A stretch of 64,000 nt of DNA from Siphlonurus alternatus (taxonomy: Eukaryota; Arthropoda; Insecta; Ephemeroptera; Siphlonuridae), in contig OX463780.1 in assembly GCA_949825025.1 (NCBI GenBank), forward strand, positions 47,141,280-47,205,279, given 5' to 3'. Within the stretch, counting starts at the first letter, position 1. Each line of letters starts with the position of its first letter. The notes beneath the pieces are model-generated. The model did no database searches and had not been told where the DNA came from. It saw nothing but the letters and a program-made list of their open reading frames with translations. Below, piece after piece: positions 23,644-35,124 of this stretch. Position numbers and translations under genes: made by a program.

Positions 23644-24190
23644 ATGGTTAGTAATTGGATCATGGTAAGCGTTTCAAGTAAAACTAAAGTTGCTTCCTCC
23701 CAAATGGAGTACCGACCTCAAATTTTTTTATCGCAGAAATAGATAGAGGGTGCAAAAATTTGCTAATCTGAATTTTTTCAGATTTTTCTGAGCCCGGGAA
23801 GTATTTTAAAAAAAAATATTGAAAGTCCGTTTTATGACGTCACGGGCGTTAATGTCCTATCCTTTTCTTAAGGAGAGGCACCTCGTGACGTCATCAAAAT
23901 GGACTTTCAATCATTTTTTAAAAATACTTCCCGGTATCAGAAAAATCGGAAAAAATTTAGAGTAGCATATTTTTGCACCCTCTATCTATTTCTGCGATAA
24001 AAAAATTTGAGGTCGGTACTCAATTATTATTCCTTTACACCAGAGTGTAATCTCCCTGTTTACACCCAGTGTCATGCGAGTTTTCTTAGGCTTTGCATGG
24101 TCATCGCTTTGGTCCCTAATAAAGATAGAGATGTCCCGTATTATTAGGTTTCTGCGGTTCCCCCAGCCTCATGCACGTATACATAATGAG
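23644..24190 (+). repeat. 5S-SINE copy S6, split by A2
   Basis: The left part (23644-23703) matches the 5S head and junction (GGTTAGTA.TTGGAT, GCGTTTCAAGTAAA). The right part (24025-about 24190) matches the body (CCCAGTGTCATGCG, GCTTTGGTCC, GTTCCCCCAGCCTCA). The A2 MITE sits between them. The copy is old, with many substitutions and no poly-A tail. Confidence 0.75.
23706..24022. mobile_element. Family A MITE copy 2, nested in a 5S-SINE
   Basis: A 317-bp palindrome with GGAGTACCGACCTCAAA ends, the shared CAGATTTTTCTGAGCCCGGG arm, TGACGTCA at 23835 and 23886, and the TCCTATCCTTTTCTTAAGGA centre. AT flanks both ends. It diverges more from A1 than A3 does. Confidence 0.9.
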
Positions 24191-25797
24191 AAGTGAGAGA
24201 AACAACAACCTTTACCGGAAACACAAGGAAAATCTGATTATTGATTCTCATTTGATTGTGTATTTACAAACATGCCTAATGTGTATATAGTCTAGGAATA
24301 GTGCTGGAGATTTGGTACTTTATATTTTTTATTAATTTAAATTAATTTGTGCTGAAATATTTGTGCACAGTTTATATAGAGATGAATAATTCATATTTTT
24401 TATGCAGTGAGAAACGTTGAATCACAGCAAACATTTTATTTTTACTGAAAGACAATGAAATTTGCATTTTTGTAATTAGGTTATTAGCTGCAATGATTTT
24501 ATCAATATTAAAAGCATAAATTGAACTGCTTGAATTAATTTTACAAACGCGTCTATTTTATTAAATTATAATCCCAGCACTGCATCACACAGAGAGAATT
24601 TGCTTGCATTTTTACTCGACATTCAAATTTAAATAACCTCTTTAATAAAGAAATGTAGGAGTTTTAAATGCCATGTAAAATGCAGTTTAATTTTATTATC
24701 ATTTATTAAATTGCTATAATCAGTATAATGTATTTTACATATTGTCTGTATATTTAAGTAGCTTATTATTAAATTTATAATTTAATAAATTATATAAAAT
24801 ATATATTTATACTAAAGGATAATGACTTACATGTCATGTATATTATAATTTTCCGTAAAATTCATAATTTTTGTACTAAATATAATAATTTTTAATACCA
24901 TGAAATTCAAATCTAGATAATTTGTATTTACGATAAAGTTTAGAAATGCTCTTTTTCAGAACATGCAATTGTTTCATTTTGCATCTGGTTTTGTCTCATA
25001 TTTATGAAACTTTATGATACAAATTGGATTAACTCCATAAAAACAACCCTAGATTGTATTACCTCTTTTTTTCTCATGTCCTTGATTTTTTTTATTCTTG
25101 TCAGTAGTAAAGCAAGGATTAAAAATCTGATCCTCTTTTTGGTTATTTTCTCGCTCGCGACCGCCACATGTGTGTAAGTCATGAGTTATTCAAATAACGA
25201 TCGCTATAAAAATGACCGTATAACTAACTCCATAGAGTGTGCAGTGACGTGCGAGGTATCTTGTCACTGTGACACAAATATATGACAGCCGTACACAAGT
25301 TATAGGGATATCAAATGCTGGTAATTTGACATGCAATATCTAATAACAAATTCAAATTGTGAAAACTTGGCTTACTAGAGCAAAAGAATATAAAATATAA
25401 AATAAGAAATCAAATTCTGAGAACAAAAAGAGGAACGAAATTAAGTAACCATTGTGTAGGTTGAAATAATTAATTTGTTTATTTTTGTAACAATGAATCT
25501 AAAACAATGTAATTTACGAGTTTTTTTTAACAAACTTTCTCTAGTACAATTATATGTTGTGAAAAAAAGCTTGAAAAGAAAAAATGCTTCTATATATTGA
25601 GCTGATCCTGCCTCCTGCAAAATTGCAAATGACACAACCCTTTATGACATCATTATCTATTTAAATAACATGAGGCGAGCAATACTTTACATTTTTTCAT
25701 TCAATACTATTTATCTATTTATTTTGAATGTGGATATATTATATGATTTTTAATGATTATTCAATGCATGCAGTATATTTGTGAATAATTTTATAAC
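24191..25797. other. A+T-rich non-coding block
   Basis: No gene supported; the 64-codon minus frame at 25441-25635 lacks any family signature. No paired repeat ends recognised. Confidence 0.55.
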
Positions 25798-26077
25798 GAG
25801 ATATTAGAATGTGAAAATTTTAGTTGCTTAATCGAAAGAAGGGGTAAAAATATGGTACTGTGAATTTTTTCAGATTTTTCTGAGACCGGGAACTATTTTT
25901 AAAAAATTATTGAAAGTCTGTTTTGATGACGTGCCGCCCGTGACGTCATCAAAACAGACTTTCAATAATTTTTTAAAAATAATTCCCGGTCTCAGAAAAA
26001 TCTGAAAAAATTCACAGTACCATATTTTTACCCCTTCTTTCGATTAAGCCACTAAAATTTTCAAATTCTAATAGCTC
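25798..26077. mobile_element. Family D MITE copy 1
   Basis: A 280-bp near-perfect palindrome. The ends are GAGATATTAGAATGTGAAAA and the complement of GAGCTATTAGAATTTGAAAA, followed by TAATCGAAAGAAGGGGTAAA. The inner arms carry the shared CTGAGACCGGGAACTATTTT and ATTGAAAGTCTG modules. The centre has one TGACGTCA (25941) and lacks the TTTTTCTTAAGG spacer that D2 keeps. No coding capacity. Confidence 0.92.
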
Positions 26078-26337
26078 ATTATATGTTTTGTGCCTTTATG
26101 TTTTGTTTAATAGATTTTATGAAGAATTATGAATTTTGATTATTAGTAAATTACAATTAATTTTATTTAATTTTGATAATAATATAGACGTCATTTATTA
26201 CAACTGTAAAATATTGAATGCTGTCAGCAATTAAGCTTTGAATTTTTAATCTATATATAGAGAGCATAAATCAAAGAGGTTGCATATAGAGAATTGTAAA
26301 ACTCCGTGGTTTAAGTTTAGTGCTTTTGTTATTTAAT

Positions 26338-26655
26338 GGACAACATACATGAAAATTTTTATTGCAGAAATGGTACCAAATTATGCTACTCTGAATTTTT
26401 TCAGATTTGTTTTTGAGACCCGGAACTATTTTTAAATAATGATTGAAAGTGCGGCCACGCCCCCTGGAGGCGTCAATAGGCGTCCAGTCTCTATCCTTTT
26501 TATTAAGGCTGCAGGGGTGCCAACTGAAATCACAGGGCTTTCAATAATTATTTAAAAATCGTTCTGGTTCTCAAAAAAATCTGAAAAAATTCAGAGTAGC
26601 ATAATTTGGTACCCTCTATTCATTTCTGCAGTAAAAATTTTTCATGTATGTTGTC
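26338..26655. mobile_element. Family B MITE copy 2
   Basis: About 318 bp between GGACAACATACATG and CATGTATGTTGTCC, with AT on both sides (26336-26337, 26656-26657). The arms carry CTGAATTTTTTCAGAT and TATTTTTAAATAAT. The centre is inverted relative to B1 and B3 and holds the CTCF-like core at 26455-26470 on the minus strand. Confidence 0.92.
26455..26470 (-). promoter_or_regulatory. CTCF-like core inside B2
   Basis: CCACGCCCCCTGGAGG, the exact complement of the B1 and B3 core. Same family-borne motif, opposite strand. Confidence 0.5.
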
Positions 26656-26657
26656 CA

Positions 26658-27473
26658 TTGGATCATTAGTTTAATATAATATTGGCTCTCATTAGTGTTA
26701 CTAATATTATTATCGTACCAATAACGATCTCATTATCTACATAAAAGGTTGTCAAAAAGAGCTTAATTAACATAAATATAATGTTTAAATTACCAGTAAT
26801 ATAAAATGTGATATCGAATTTTAGTTAAATGTGTTATAATTTTTTTCCAGGTTAAGATCCGTGCCAAGTTCTTTGTAAACACCGTGCACCTATTATACTG
26901 TATAAAATATATAGACAGTATATTAATATTAAAAATCCGTGAGATCAATTGTGTTGCTGCATATATAAGAAAGGAAGCGATATTAACGCTTTTACTGTTG
27001 TACGCCGCCAGCAGAAGCCTTTGAAGTTCCTTCTCAGATAATATATTGCAACAGTGAATCACTTGATGCATGTTGTGCATATGAAATACGTGCAAGTGCA
27101 ACAAAGTCACTCTGGATTTAGAACCTCATAAATTTATATATTATCTTAAAATTTTTTTTTTTCTAAATTTAAGACGACGAAACTTTGCATAGCCTAGAAA
27201 TTTTTGAAACTAATTTTTCTGTAATTTCAGGGGAAAATGTCAGTACAATGCTTGGCAAAATATAATATACTTTTCTTGCAGATTATGTTGAATCTCTGTC
27301 TACAGTCCTATTCATAAAATAGTTTGTCATCCAAAATTACATTCATTTGTAGCATTTAGACACTAAACGCATCAGTAAGCACAACATGTAAATACATCGA
27401 AACAATATACATGCAGTTCCTTGTTGGAGATTGTGTTTCTGCAGTGCATCGCTCTTAAAAGGTTACAGGTCTC
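26658..27473. other. Non-coding block
   Basis: The 106-codon minus-strand frame (26790-27110) has no recognisable domain and no convincing splice context. No other feature seen. Confidence 0.5.
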
Positions 27474-27766
27474 AAATTACAAATTAGACAGTCGCCACAA
27501 GTGTTGCTAGAGTTCATAATTCACATTCACATTATTTTTCGCCACACGCAGTGCTGCTGCAGCTGCAGGCGTGCAAAGTTGCGATGCAAAGTAAGAAATT
27601 TAGTTCCTGCTTACGTCACAACTCAATGCTAATCGGGGCTGGCTGTGAATTGTGACGTCAGCAAGGACCTTCTTTGCAGCGCAACTTTGAACGTGAGTGA
27701 ATTACAATTATGCGAATGTTGATTATAAACTCATGTAACACTTGGTATGTGTCTAATTTGTAATTT
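27474..27766. mobile_element. Palindromic MITE, family K
   Basis: The ends are perfect inverted repeats of 17 bp (AAATTACAAATTAGACA). Imperfect inner arms carry CAAAGTTGCG.TGCAAAG and its inverse and GTGACGTCAGCAAGGA (27652) opposite TCCTGCTTACGTCAC. About 293 bp. Single copy in this window. Confidence 0.8.
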
Positions 27767-28673
27767 AATTGTATAAGTTAATTATTAACATTTTTATAGT
27801 ATAGTAAAGTACGTACATGATTCCATATTGTTGCGATACAGTATTGTTTATAAACTGTCAACAACAGTCATACTAAAATAAATAATATCGAGCAATAATA
27901 CGTTTTATTAAAAAAATATTACTTATTAAAAAAAATATGCATTTGCTTGAATTTGTTTGAATTATTATGGTGAACAATCCATTGTTACGTATAGAGTTGA
28001 ACGTATAATATAGCAACAATTCATCTGCAGGAGTGACATTTGTCATTGTTAGACACAGTCAATAACGATGTCATTGTTATTACATTGACACTGGGTGTTA
28101 ATTGGGTTGTAGCCACTAATCACGTTTAACCACGTGATTGACAGCTGATGTGATGTCACGTGACATCCCAGACGACCAGCCAGACAGCTGTGATAATCTG
28201 GGAGAGGAAATGTTGCAAATTTGTTGGATTTGAAAACATTGAAAATTGTATTTAATTATTAAAAAATATCAGCATCATAAAAATAGGACTTGAAAATAAT
28301 ACATTAGACACTCGATCTTATTTGAAATTAAAAATGTCATTAATTTTGTGCATGATAATTTTAATTGACATTCACAATTAAAGAGTGGTTTTAATTTTAT
28401 GGTTTTGTTATAAATATTGCACTAAATAAGTAGTATAAATTCATATGCATTTTTTCAGTCTTAAAATATTCAATATAATGCACAAAATTCCATTGTTTTG
28501 TGAGTACCTTTTGATGTGGGGAATAGACTATTGATTGTAATAAGACCAAAAAGCTTTGTGTTCGTGCAACGGGATGGGTTAATCATATATAAAGGATTCC
28601 TGACCCTGGTATTATACCCAACAAGCTAATTCACATAACAAAATTAAGTAAACTTGCTTCGCATTCATTCACA
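27767..28673. other. Non-coding block with an E-box palindrome
   Basis: About 28120-28200 is G+C-richer and contains two CACGTG cores (one is listed separately). The rest is A+T-rich with nothing recognised. Confidence 0.5.
28152..28167. promoter_or_regulatory. 16-bp perfect palindrome with E-box core
   Basis: GATGTCACGTGACATC reads the same on both strands and is centred on CACGTG, the known bHLH-zip (Myc/USF/TFE-type) site. TCACGTGAC is an extended USF/TFE-like form. A second CACGTG lies at about 28132. Function is inferred only. Confidence 0.4.
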
Positions 28674-28929
28674 AAGCATTTTAGCCCCAACTTTAGCCTT
28701 GATTTTTATTCCGATTTAAATCGAGTACTAAACATTATGTGGAACAAGGGGCTATTAAAAATGTGGGCTAAATTGCTAAAAACATATCTGTTTAACATTG
28801 ATTAGCACCGATTTATCCCACATTTTTTTACTACAGTGATAATAGCCCCTATATATAATCATCATGCACCATGTTTATTACTCGATTTAACCTGGGTTAA
28901 AAATCGAGACTAAAGTGGGACTAAATGCT
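28674..28929. mobile_element. Palindromic MITE, family M
   Basis: The left end AGCATTTTAGCCCCAACTTT is inverted at the right end (AAAGTGGGACTAAATGCTCC). The inner arms pair again (TTTAAATCGAGTACTAAACA with TGTTTATTACTCGATTTAA, and GGGGCTATT with AATAGCCCC). About 256 bp, no coding capacity, single copy here. Confidence 0.8.
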
Positions 28930-31248
28930 CCTCTATAGTGTTCTACCTGTGTATTTATATCCTTCCTATCAATCAACAATATGAAACGGTAAAATTGTAT
29001 TACCTGTTTTGTCTACACTGTCGTGTAAATATAACTCCCACGCTAAGATCCGCGCGATGCGTGTCCAGTGTAAAAGGGAGATCAGTGGGGCGTTACCATC
29101 CAGTGAAGATGCAGTCAGTCGAGTGTCACATACGTGTCGTGTTTGTTCCGAGACATTTTCATACATGAGCTTGCATTAATTACCTCTAATAGTCAGGAAT
29201 ATCTAAGGAATATTTTCTCACTATTCTATCATATCAATCTAACAAGAAGAGTTCTTTCAAACAACCCTCCAGAGTTCAATTAAATTTCATCTTTTATTCG
29301 CTATGTTAGAAATTTTGTCTCTATTTCATCCTCATTTTGAGCGAGGAGGAAATAAGATGCCTTTTTGAGGTAAAAAGACGATAAAAGATTATATTTAGAC
29401 GTGTAAAGGTTGAGTTGAAGACGTGATGTTTCAACTAGGGCTTCATCTATATTTATAATCCTTGTTTAAGAAAAATATAGAAAATAGTAATTAAGTTATC
29501 AGAATTGAGTCAAATTAAATTTAAATTAAGTGTTAATTCAAAATTAAAGTAATATCAATTGCATGAAATCTGATGTTTTTTAATATAATTATTATATTTA
29601 TATCAAAATAGACACATTTTATAAGATTGTTTTTACAAATTTTTGCCTGATATAGTGTTACATCAACAAAAACATTATTAATTAATATGAGACTTTAATA
29701 CGTAAGAGCAAATAATTAATTTTGCGATAAAAATAACTTTCAATGGCTTTAATGTTTATTGATAAGAAAAACAGCTCTTATCAGAAATTACAATTGTACT
29801 ATTTGCATCTGGTGATCTCGTATTTAGATGATACTGCATATATTTGTAACAATACAACTCCCAACTTCATTAAATTGTATCCATTAAAGCAAAATTTATT
29901 ATATTATTTTTTTATTATTACCACATCGTGTAAATTAAATTAACGAACTCATTATACTTTATACTCGGGTAATCTTAGTTTGTATATTAACCGATAAAAC
30001 ACTGAAATAAATGTTCTCTCTACAAGACCGCATTTACTGTGGTTCTTTGGTGAACACTATTCACGGTTACTAATTAAAATTACCATGTAAAAAATATAGC
30101 AAAAATAATATTACTGCATATAAAAACAATTAATTATGAATGTTAATGCTTGTTATATTCAAAAGAAAAAAATATGAAAATATAGGTCACCACAAAATTA
30201 AAAAAGAAACCGGAACAAATTAAAAACATTAAAGTGACAGGTATTTTTCTTGAAAAATAATGACACCATTAACAACTGGTTAACGTTTATTTTTATGACT
30301 GTAAAAAATTAATGGTTTGCTTTTTTTTTTTTTTTAGAAAAAAGTTTCGTTTTTGTTCAAACTATGTTTAACACAAGACTTTTGCTTACTCGTTGCTTTT
30401 GTATGTAAAATGGTATGTTTTAAACGAAAGTAAATATATGTAAAAATAAAAGAGAAAACAGTACACACGAAGGTAAAATAACTGTTGTAATGAATAGGTT
30501 AGTTTTTTCCACTTACACGCCGCAAGTAAAGCACACGGGAGAAGATGCTTTTAGATTCAAGTGTGTTGGTTGCGATGTTACATGCTTTATCATACAAAAA
30601 TAATTTTCACTTGGTCTTGTGTTCTCTCCTTTAAACTGAAAAAAAGATGGCACACAGCAAAGGTAGAAAAACAGTAGATCGTGTGCTTATAAGGTAGGAG
30701 AAGTTTTGCTAGTTCTTCCACTGAGGCTTTTCATCACTTTTAATGGTTCTTCTTAGGGGAACGAGAATAAAAAGGGAGCTTTCCTTTCTTTATGCCAAGG
30801 ACGATTGAAGTTTCGGTAGTGTCGTTAGTTGATGTATAATAACATTATTATTATTATTTATTATCTAAATTACATTAAATTTTTGATGTTGCAAATTTTA
30901 GCCACTGAATTCTTTTAAATATGAATATTTCTAAAATATTGTTTTTTTTTTAATGAATTTTAAATGCTATATATAATTTTGATTGTTTCACTGAAATCTT
31001 TAATATGTTGGTAAGTACACGCAATCAACACTTATACAGCTGGTTCATGTGAGTCTTGATTAATTAATAAATAGGGTATTTACTACAAATTATTAAATAT
31101 TATTATGTGTGTGATTTTGTTATTTATGTTTATTTGTATGTATATTCTTCATTCTTAAAAAAATATGACAAATGAAATGATATTAAATAGCAACTGTCAA
31201 TACAAGCACTCATCTCAACATTATATTGCATAATATATCTGTGTAGTG
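28930..31248. other. Non-coding block
   Basis: About 29035-29165 is locally CpG-richer with overlapping short frames on both strands but no recognisable protein. The remainder is A+T-rich, including T-runs near 30320 and ATT repeats near 30848. Confidence 0.5.
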
Positions 31249-31262
31249 CTGCCACCTTGTGG
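31249..31262 (-). promoter_or_regulatory. CTCF-like motif beside a CpG-rich block
   Basis: The minus strand reads CCACAAGGTGGCAG, matching 13 of 14 positions of the CTCF core CCASYAGRKGGCRS. It lies about 20 bases from the start of the CpG-rich block at 31280-31510, a common setting for CTCF sites at promoters. Confidence 0.5.
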
Positions 31263-31279
31263 ACTTAACTGGAATGAAT

Positions 31280-31510
31280 AACTGCGCTACCTCTCTATGT
31301 GTCCGCCTTGCACCGCCCCCTCAATGCGGTCTCCATCTCTCCAAAGTGGAAGTTTAGAGCCTGGAACGAAGAAGGAGAAAAAGTTGCAGCCACGACTGCT
31401 GGCAAAGTTGCTGCTGCTGGGGTAAAGACTTTTGTCCGGCAGTTCTCGAGGGGTCGGACAAAACCGCAACATCCCCCGCGCGTGACCGCCGTCGTCGTTT
31501 GAAAGTCTCT
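31280..31510. promoter_or_regulatory. CpG-rich island-like block, possible promoter or 5' exon
   Basis: The sharpest G+C rise in the window (for example CCCCGCGCGTGACCGCCG at about 31471). Several overlapping frames are open on both strands (61 to 86 codons), as expected from high G+C rather than from coding. The predicted peptides are low-complexity (poly-Gln or poly-Ala stretches from CAG/GCTGCTGCTG) and match nothing I recognise. The block could be an unmethylated promoter, a 5' exon, or a G+C-rich repeat. Confidence 0.3.
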
Positions 31511-32197
31511 CTTGGTCCCATGATCGAGCAAATATTTCGGACTTCGTAATTTAAAGTTTTAGAATTACTCAATTTTCTTTTCTTACGAACCACAAGATTG
31601 AAACAAAAGTACAATTTTCAGTTAATTTTTTGTGTGTTCATTTTAAATTGCACCCACATCATGCATTATAGTAAACCGTCAAAAAGGTAGAAGCATAATT
31701 ATTAAATATACATATTAATTAAAACAAAAATTTAACATTATCCTTGATAGAAAGAAATATGGTTGGATATTTTCTTAATAAATTTTATATTTTATTATAA
31801 AAAAAGAATATTGTAAAAAGAAAAATGGTTGTTATTTGAAAAAGCACATGATGAATATTATTGAAAGACTTTTCCATCATATGTTTCTTTTATATCAAAA
31901 AACAATTTTGTTATTTCCTCTCAATTTCTCAATAAAACAAGTAAAGCCCACGCAAGTCTTTTTCCAGCTTACGATCACATTTGTGAAAAGTTGTGCTCGC
32001 CTCGTTAAGTTTCGTTGGTGTGAGACTGCATGAGGGCGAGTGGAGAAACCTCCAAATATTACAATCATAGACAGGATTTACAAAATAATCTTGTTTTGCT
32101 GGATTTCAGTGGTGTCTAAAGCGTGATTCAATTGATTGTTGAAGTAATATCATGACCTGGTTATATTTTTGTTTTCATTCACTCTTTATATGAGTTC
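31511..32197. other. A+T-rich non-coding block
   Basis: No supported gene. The 65-codon frame 31836-32033 has no recognisable domain. Confidence 0.5.
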
Positions 32198-32568
32198 GAG
32201 CGTGGCGCAGTGCATTGACCGGTTCTCGTTAGATCACCGAAGTCAGGCTACGTCGAGCGTGGTTAGTACTTGGATGGGTGACCGTTTCAAGTAAAAAATA
32301 CGCTGCTCCCTCCCTGGGGTAAATTCATCTCGCTTTCCACCCAGTGCAGTGATGCACTTGTGTGTGGTTCCCCAGGCTTTGGACATTGCTTTGGTCCATT
32401 GAGAAAAAGTAGAGGTGTCCGTCCTGACTGAGGTTTTCCACGGTTCCCTCAGTCTCACCTCAGCGAATGCTGGGACGCGTAAGCATGCAGGTCGTGGCCA
32501 CTATCCGTTCCCTACCTTATTCCTACCCCGTACCCCGCCGCGAGCTGTAAGCTCTTAAGGGTGTATCC

Positions 32569-32608
<40 letters not shown>
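32198..32608 (+). repeat. Full-length 5S rRNA-derived SINE (copy S1) with (A)36 tail
   Basis: The head (32198-32290) follows 5S rRNA closely: CGGTTCTCGT.AGATCACCGA, then GGTTAGTACTTGGATGGGTG and ACCG, which includes the internal Pol III control region (box C-like GGATGGGTGACCG). It then leaves 5S and runs through about 280 bp of unrelated body to a 36-A tail (32573-32608). This is the layout of a SINE3-type retroposon, moved by a partner LINE in trans. It is not a 5S gene: the 3' third of 5S and the T-run terminator are missing. The long pure tail suggests a young insertion. Confidence 0.92.
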
Positions 32609-32613
<5 letters not shown>

Positions 32614-32640
32614 AACGATTTTTCACAGTGGTAGAAACAA

Positions 32641-32712
32641 TTGCCGCCGCCATTTTGTTTTTTTACCCTGAGTTTTAGGCCACACGCCTTACTTCAGACA
32701 AAAGATGGAAAA
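32641..32712 (+). repeat. Dispersed repeat fragment, copy 1
   Basis: GCCGCCATT, a TTTTACCC/CTCACCCC block and TTAGGCCACAC.CTTA reappear at 58769-58838 in the same orientation, with ATTAGCCT downstream in both. Element type unknown. Confidence 0.6.
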
Positions 32713-32824
32713 TTAGCCTTCAATTCATTCTGACAGGCGCAATATATTTCCGATTATTATTTTTTTTGAAAATAAGAGTAACGTTAATTATATTGGTTCT
32801 TGCTGTGATAAAATCACATATAAT

Positions 32825-33150
32825 GGACAACATACATGAGAAAAATTTATTGCAGAAATGAATAGAGGGTACCAAATTATGCTACTCTGAATTTTTTCAG
32901 ATTTTTTTGAGTCCCGGAACTATTTTTAAATAATTATTGAAAGTCCAGTGATTTCAGTTGGCACCTCTGAATTCTTAATAAAAAGGATAGAGACTGGATG
33001 CCTATTGACGCCTCCAGGGGGCGTGGCCGCACTTTCAATAATTATTTAAAAATAGTTCTGGGTCTCAAAAAAATCTGAAAAATTTCAGAGTAGCATAATT
33101 TGGTACCCTCTATTCATTTCTGCAATAAAATTTTTTCATGTATGTTGTCC
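32825..33150. mobile_element. Family B MITE copy 3 (best intact copy)
   Basis: About 326 bp between GGACAACATACATGAG and TTCATGTATGTTGTCC. It keeps both arms (ATTGCAGAAATGAATAGAGG, CTGAATTTTTTCAGATTTTT, AACTATTTTTAAATAATTAT) and an unpaired centre of about 95 bases with the shared AAAAAGGATAG motif and the CTCF-like core at 33011-33026. It is the reference used to reconstruct the empty site in B1. Confidence 0.93.
33011..33026 (+). promoter_or_regulatory. CTCF-like core inside B3
   Basis: CCTCCAGGGGGCGTGG, identical to the B1 core. 12 of 14 core positions match CCASYAGRKGGCRS. Confidence 0.5.
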
Positions 33151-34424
33151 GTTATATGGAGGAATATCTGACGTCATATTTCTTTTTTATAAAGGGACTT
33201 GTGTCATTTTCACTCTCTATAATAAGAATTGCAATTTACATATGTTATTAAATTTAGCTTATCATAACATTATCGTCCTTATAGACAATACAAAAGATAC
33301 ACGACATGCAGAAGATATAACAATGATATTGTTAAAACTTAATATTATTATTTCTAATTAATATTAAAACATTGTTTTCAATACGTTGAGATTTTTTGTT
33401 TCAATATGCCACTTCACAACTAATATTTTTAATGAAATTAGAATTGTTCATATTGTATAAGCTTGAAAAAAAAAATCAATGTTAAAAACAACATCAAACG
33501 ACTTTAAAATACATCTCTTGTGCATATAACCTTATGAAAATTCTCTTTTCAAGAGGCTATCATTGAATATCGAAAGGGTATAAAATATATCTTTGTGTCG
33601 GTAGCATTTGCATGAACCCTCTCACTGTTGCCGCTGTAATTAATGGTAGTGGGTATTTTATTGAAACCACACACGAGGGGACCTTTGTGAGTGAACAGCT
33701 GATCAATGCGTGCACCCACCACTGACGTCACAACCTCGCAAAACTTATCCAAGACCACTAAAATTGCAGGTACGTTCAATTATTAAATATGATTTTTAGC
33801 AATAATTTCAACAATTGTCTTTGAATATAATTACTGTGGAAATTATGCAAAAATTTCTTAGCCGGGTAGTTTACATTTCGAAAGCATTGGTATATGGCGA
33901 GAATTCTTTTATGTATACAGTATATTATGGAAGTGGACATTTTGAATTAAAATAAATTGCAATAGTTAAGGTAGTACTGCATATTAACTCACTATTTTTT
34001 AAATATGCACAATTTAATGTATTATATTATATAGAGTGATGAGTGACTATATTATACATAATTATTATGCAGTAGTATATAAATATAACAAGTATATATA
34101 TATAATATTAATGCACTTATATCTCTTTAAGAATTAACTTATAGGAATTGGATGAGAATTAAGTATAAACATTTTAAACAAAGAGATATAATTTATTTGT
34201 AACGATGCTAAAAACAAATTTTATATAAAATTTCAAAAATACCTAATATCCTATATCATGACATCATAACTTATTATTCTGTTTGGTGTTAAAAAAAATG
34301 CAATTCATTGACTTCTCAATTATGGTGCTAGGGTTGTACTCTACATTACATTTTTGTTACAAAAGAGTTGGACATTTTCTATTATATTTTAATTCATGCA
34401 CACATATTCAAACTTTAATTAAAT
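33151..34424. other. A+T-rich non-coding block
   Basis: Contains TGACGTCA at 33169 and 33723. The minus frame 33549-33779 (76 codons) has no recognisable domain. Otherwise nothing recognised. Confidence 0.5.
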
Positions 34425-34588
34425 AGGGGATTGTTTAGTGCTATTTCGCCATGCGATTATTGCACCGTGTGATCCAAGTATCAACATTTGAAAGAAAATA
34501 TAACTCCCCACCGGTCTTTTTTCTCTTTTCTTTCAATCATACTGCAGTGCAATAATGGGATGGCGAAATTTAATTTCACCCCATCTTG
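34425..34588. mobile_element. Small palindromic MITE, family N
   Basis: The inverted ends include ATTTCGCCATGCGATTATTG on the left and AATAATGGGATGGCGAAAT on the right, with GGGGAT and ACCCCATC further out. Inner GAAAGAAAA and TTTCTTTC also pair. About 160 bp. Confidence 0.7.
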
Positions 34589-35124
34589 TAAAATCAGAAG
34601 TAAGAAATACAACAAAAAGCTCGATATTTAAATTTATCACACACTAAAGTGTATTTTGTTATATATTTACCTTGAGTTTAACTCTATGACCTACTGTATT
34701 GTATTTCAGCGTACCTGTATTATAAAGCACTTTGGTAGAACGACGGCGATGTGAAAGGGTTGGCTACTCCCATGGGTTTTGTTCTGTATATATACTCTCT
34801 TACTTGAGTTTTCGTTCGTAGCACTTTATCTATCTCACATTTCATCATACTCTGTCTAATTTTGGAACAACAACACTATGTCATACTGGACCATTACTGC
34901 GAACTAATGTGTAACTTATACTATCGTGGATATTTAGTACTTGTAATTGATTGGAACATTACATATGAAATTTATTATCAAACTATTATTATAAAAACGA
35001 TAATATATATATACTCGTTATAGCATATTTTCTTAAAGCTTAAGTTTACCTCATCAAACCTTATGGAATCATAAAAGAATTTTGTGGGTTTCGGAACGGG
35101 GCAAATTTATTCCAACATTTACAA

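Noticed and set aside
32198..32290. Functional 5S rRNA gene
   Set aside because: The 3' part of 5S and the T-run terminator are missing, and the sequence continues into a SINE body and poly-A tail.
33752..33782. Second zero-length recursive splice site (GCAG/GTACGT at 33769/33770)
   Set aside because: No pyrimidine tract upstream (ACCACTAAAATTGCAG), so it is much weaker than the site at 54640.
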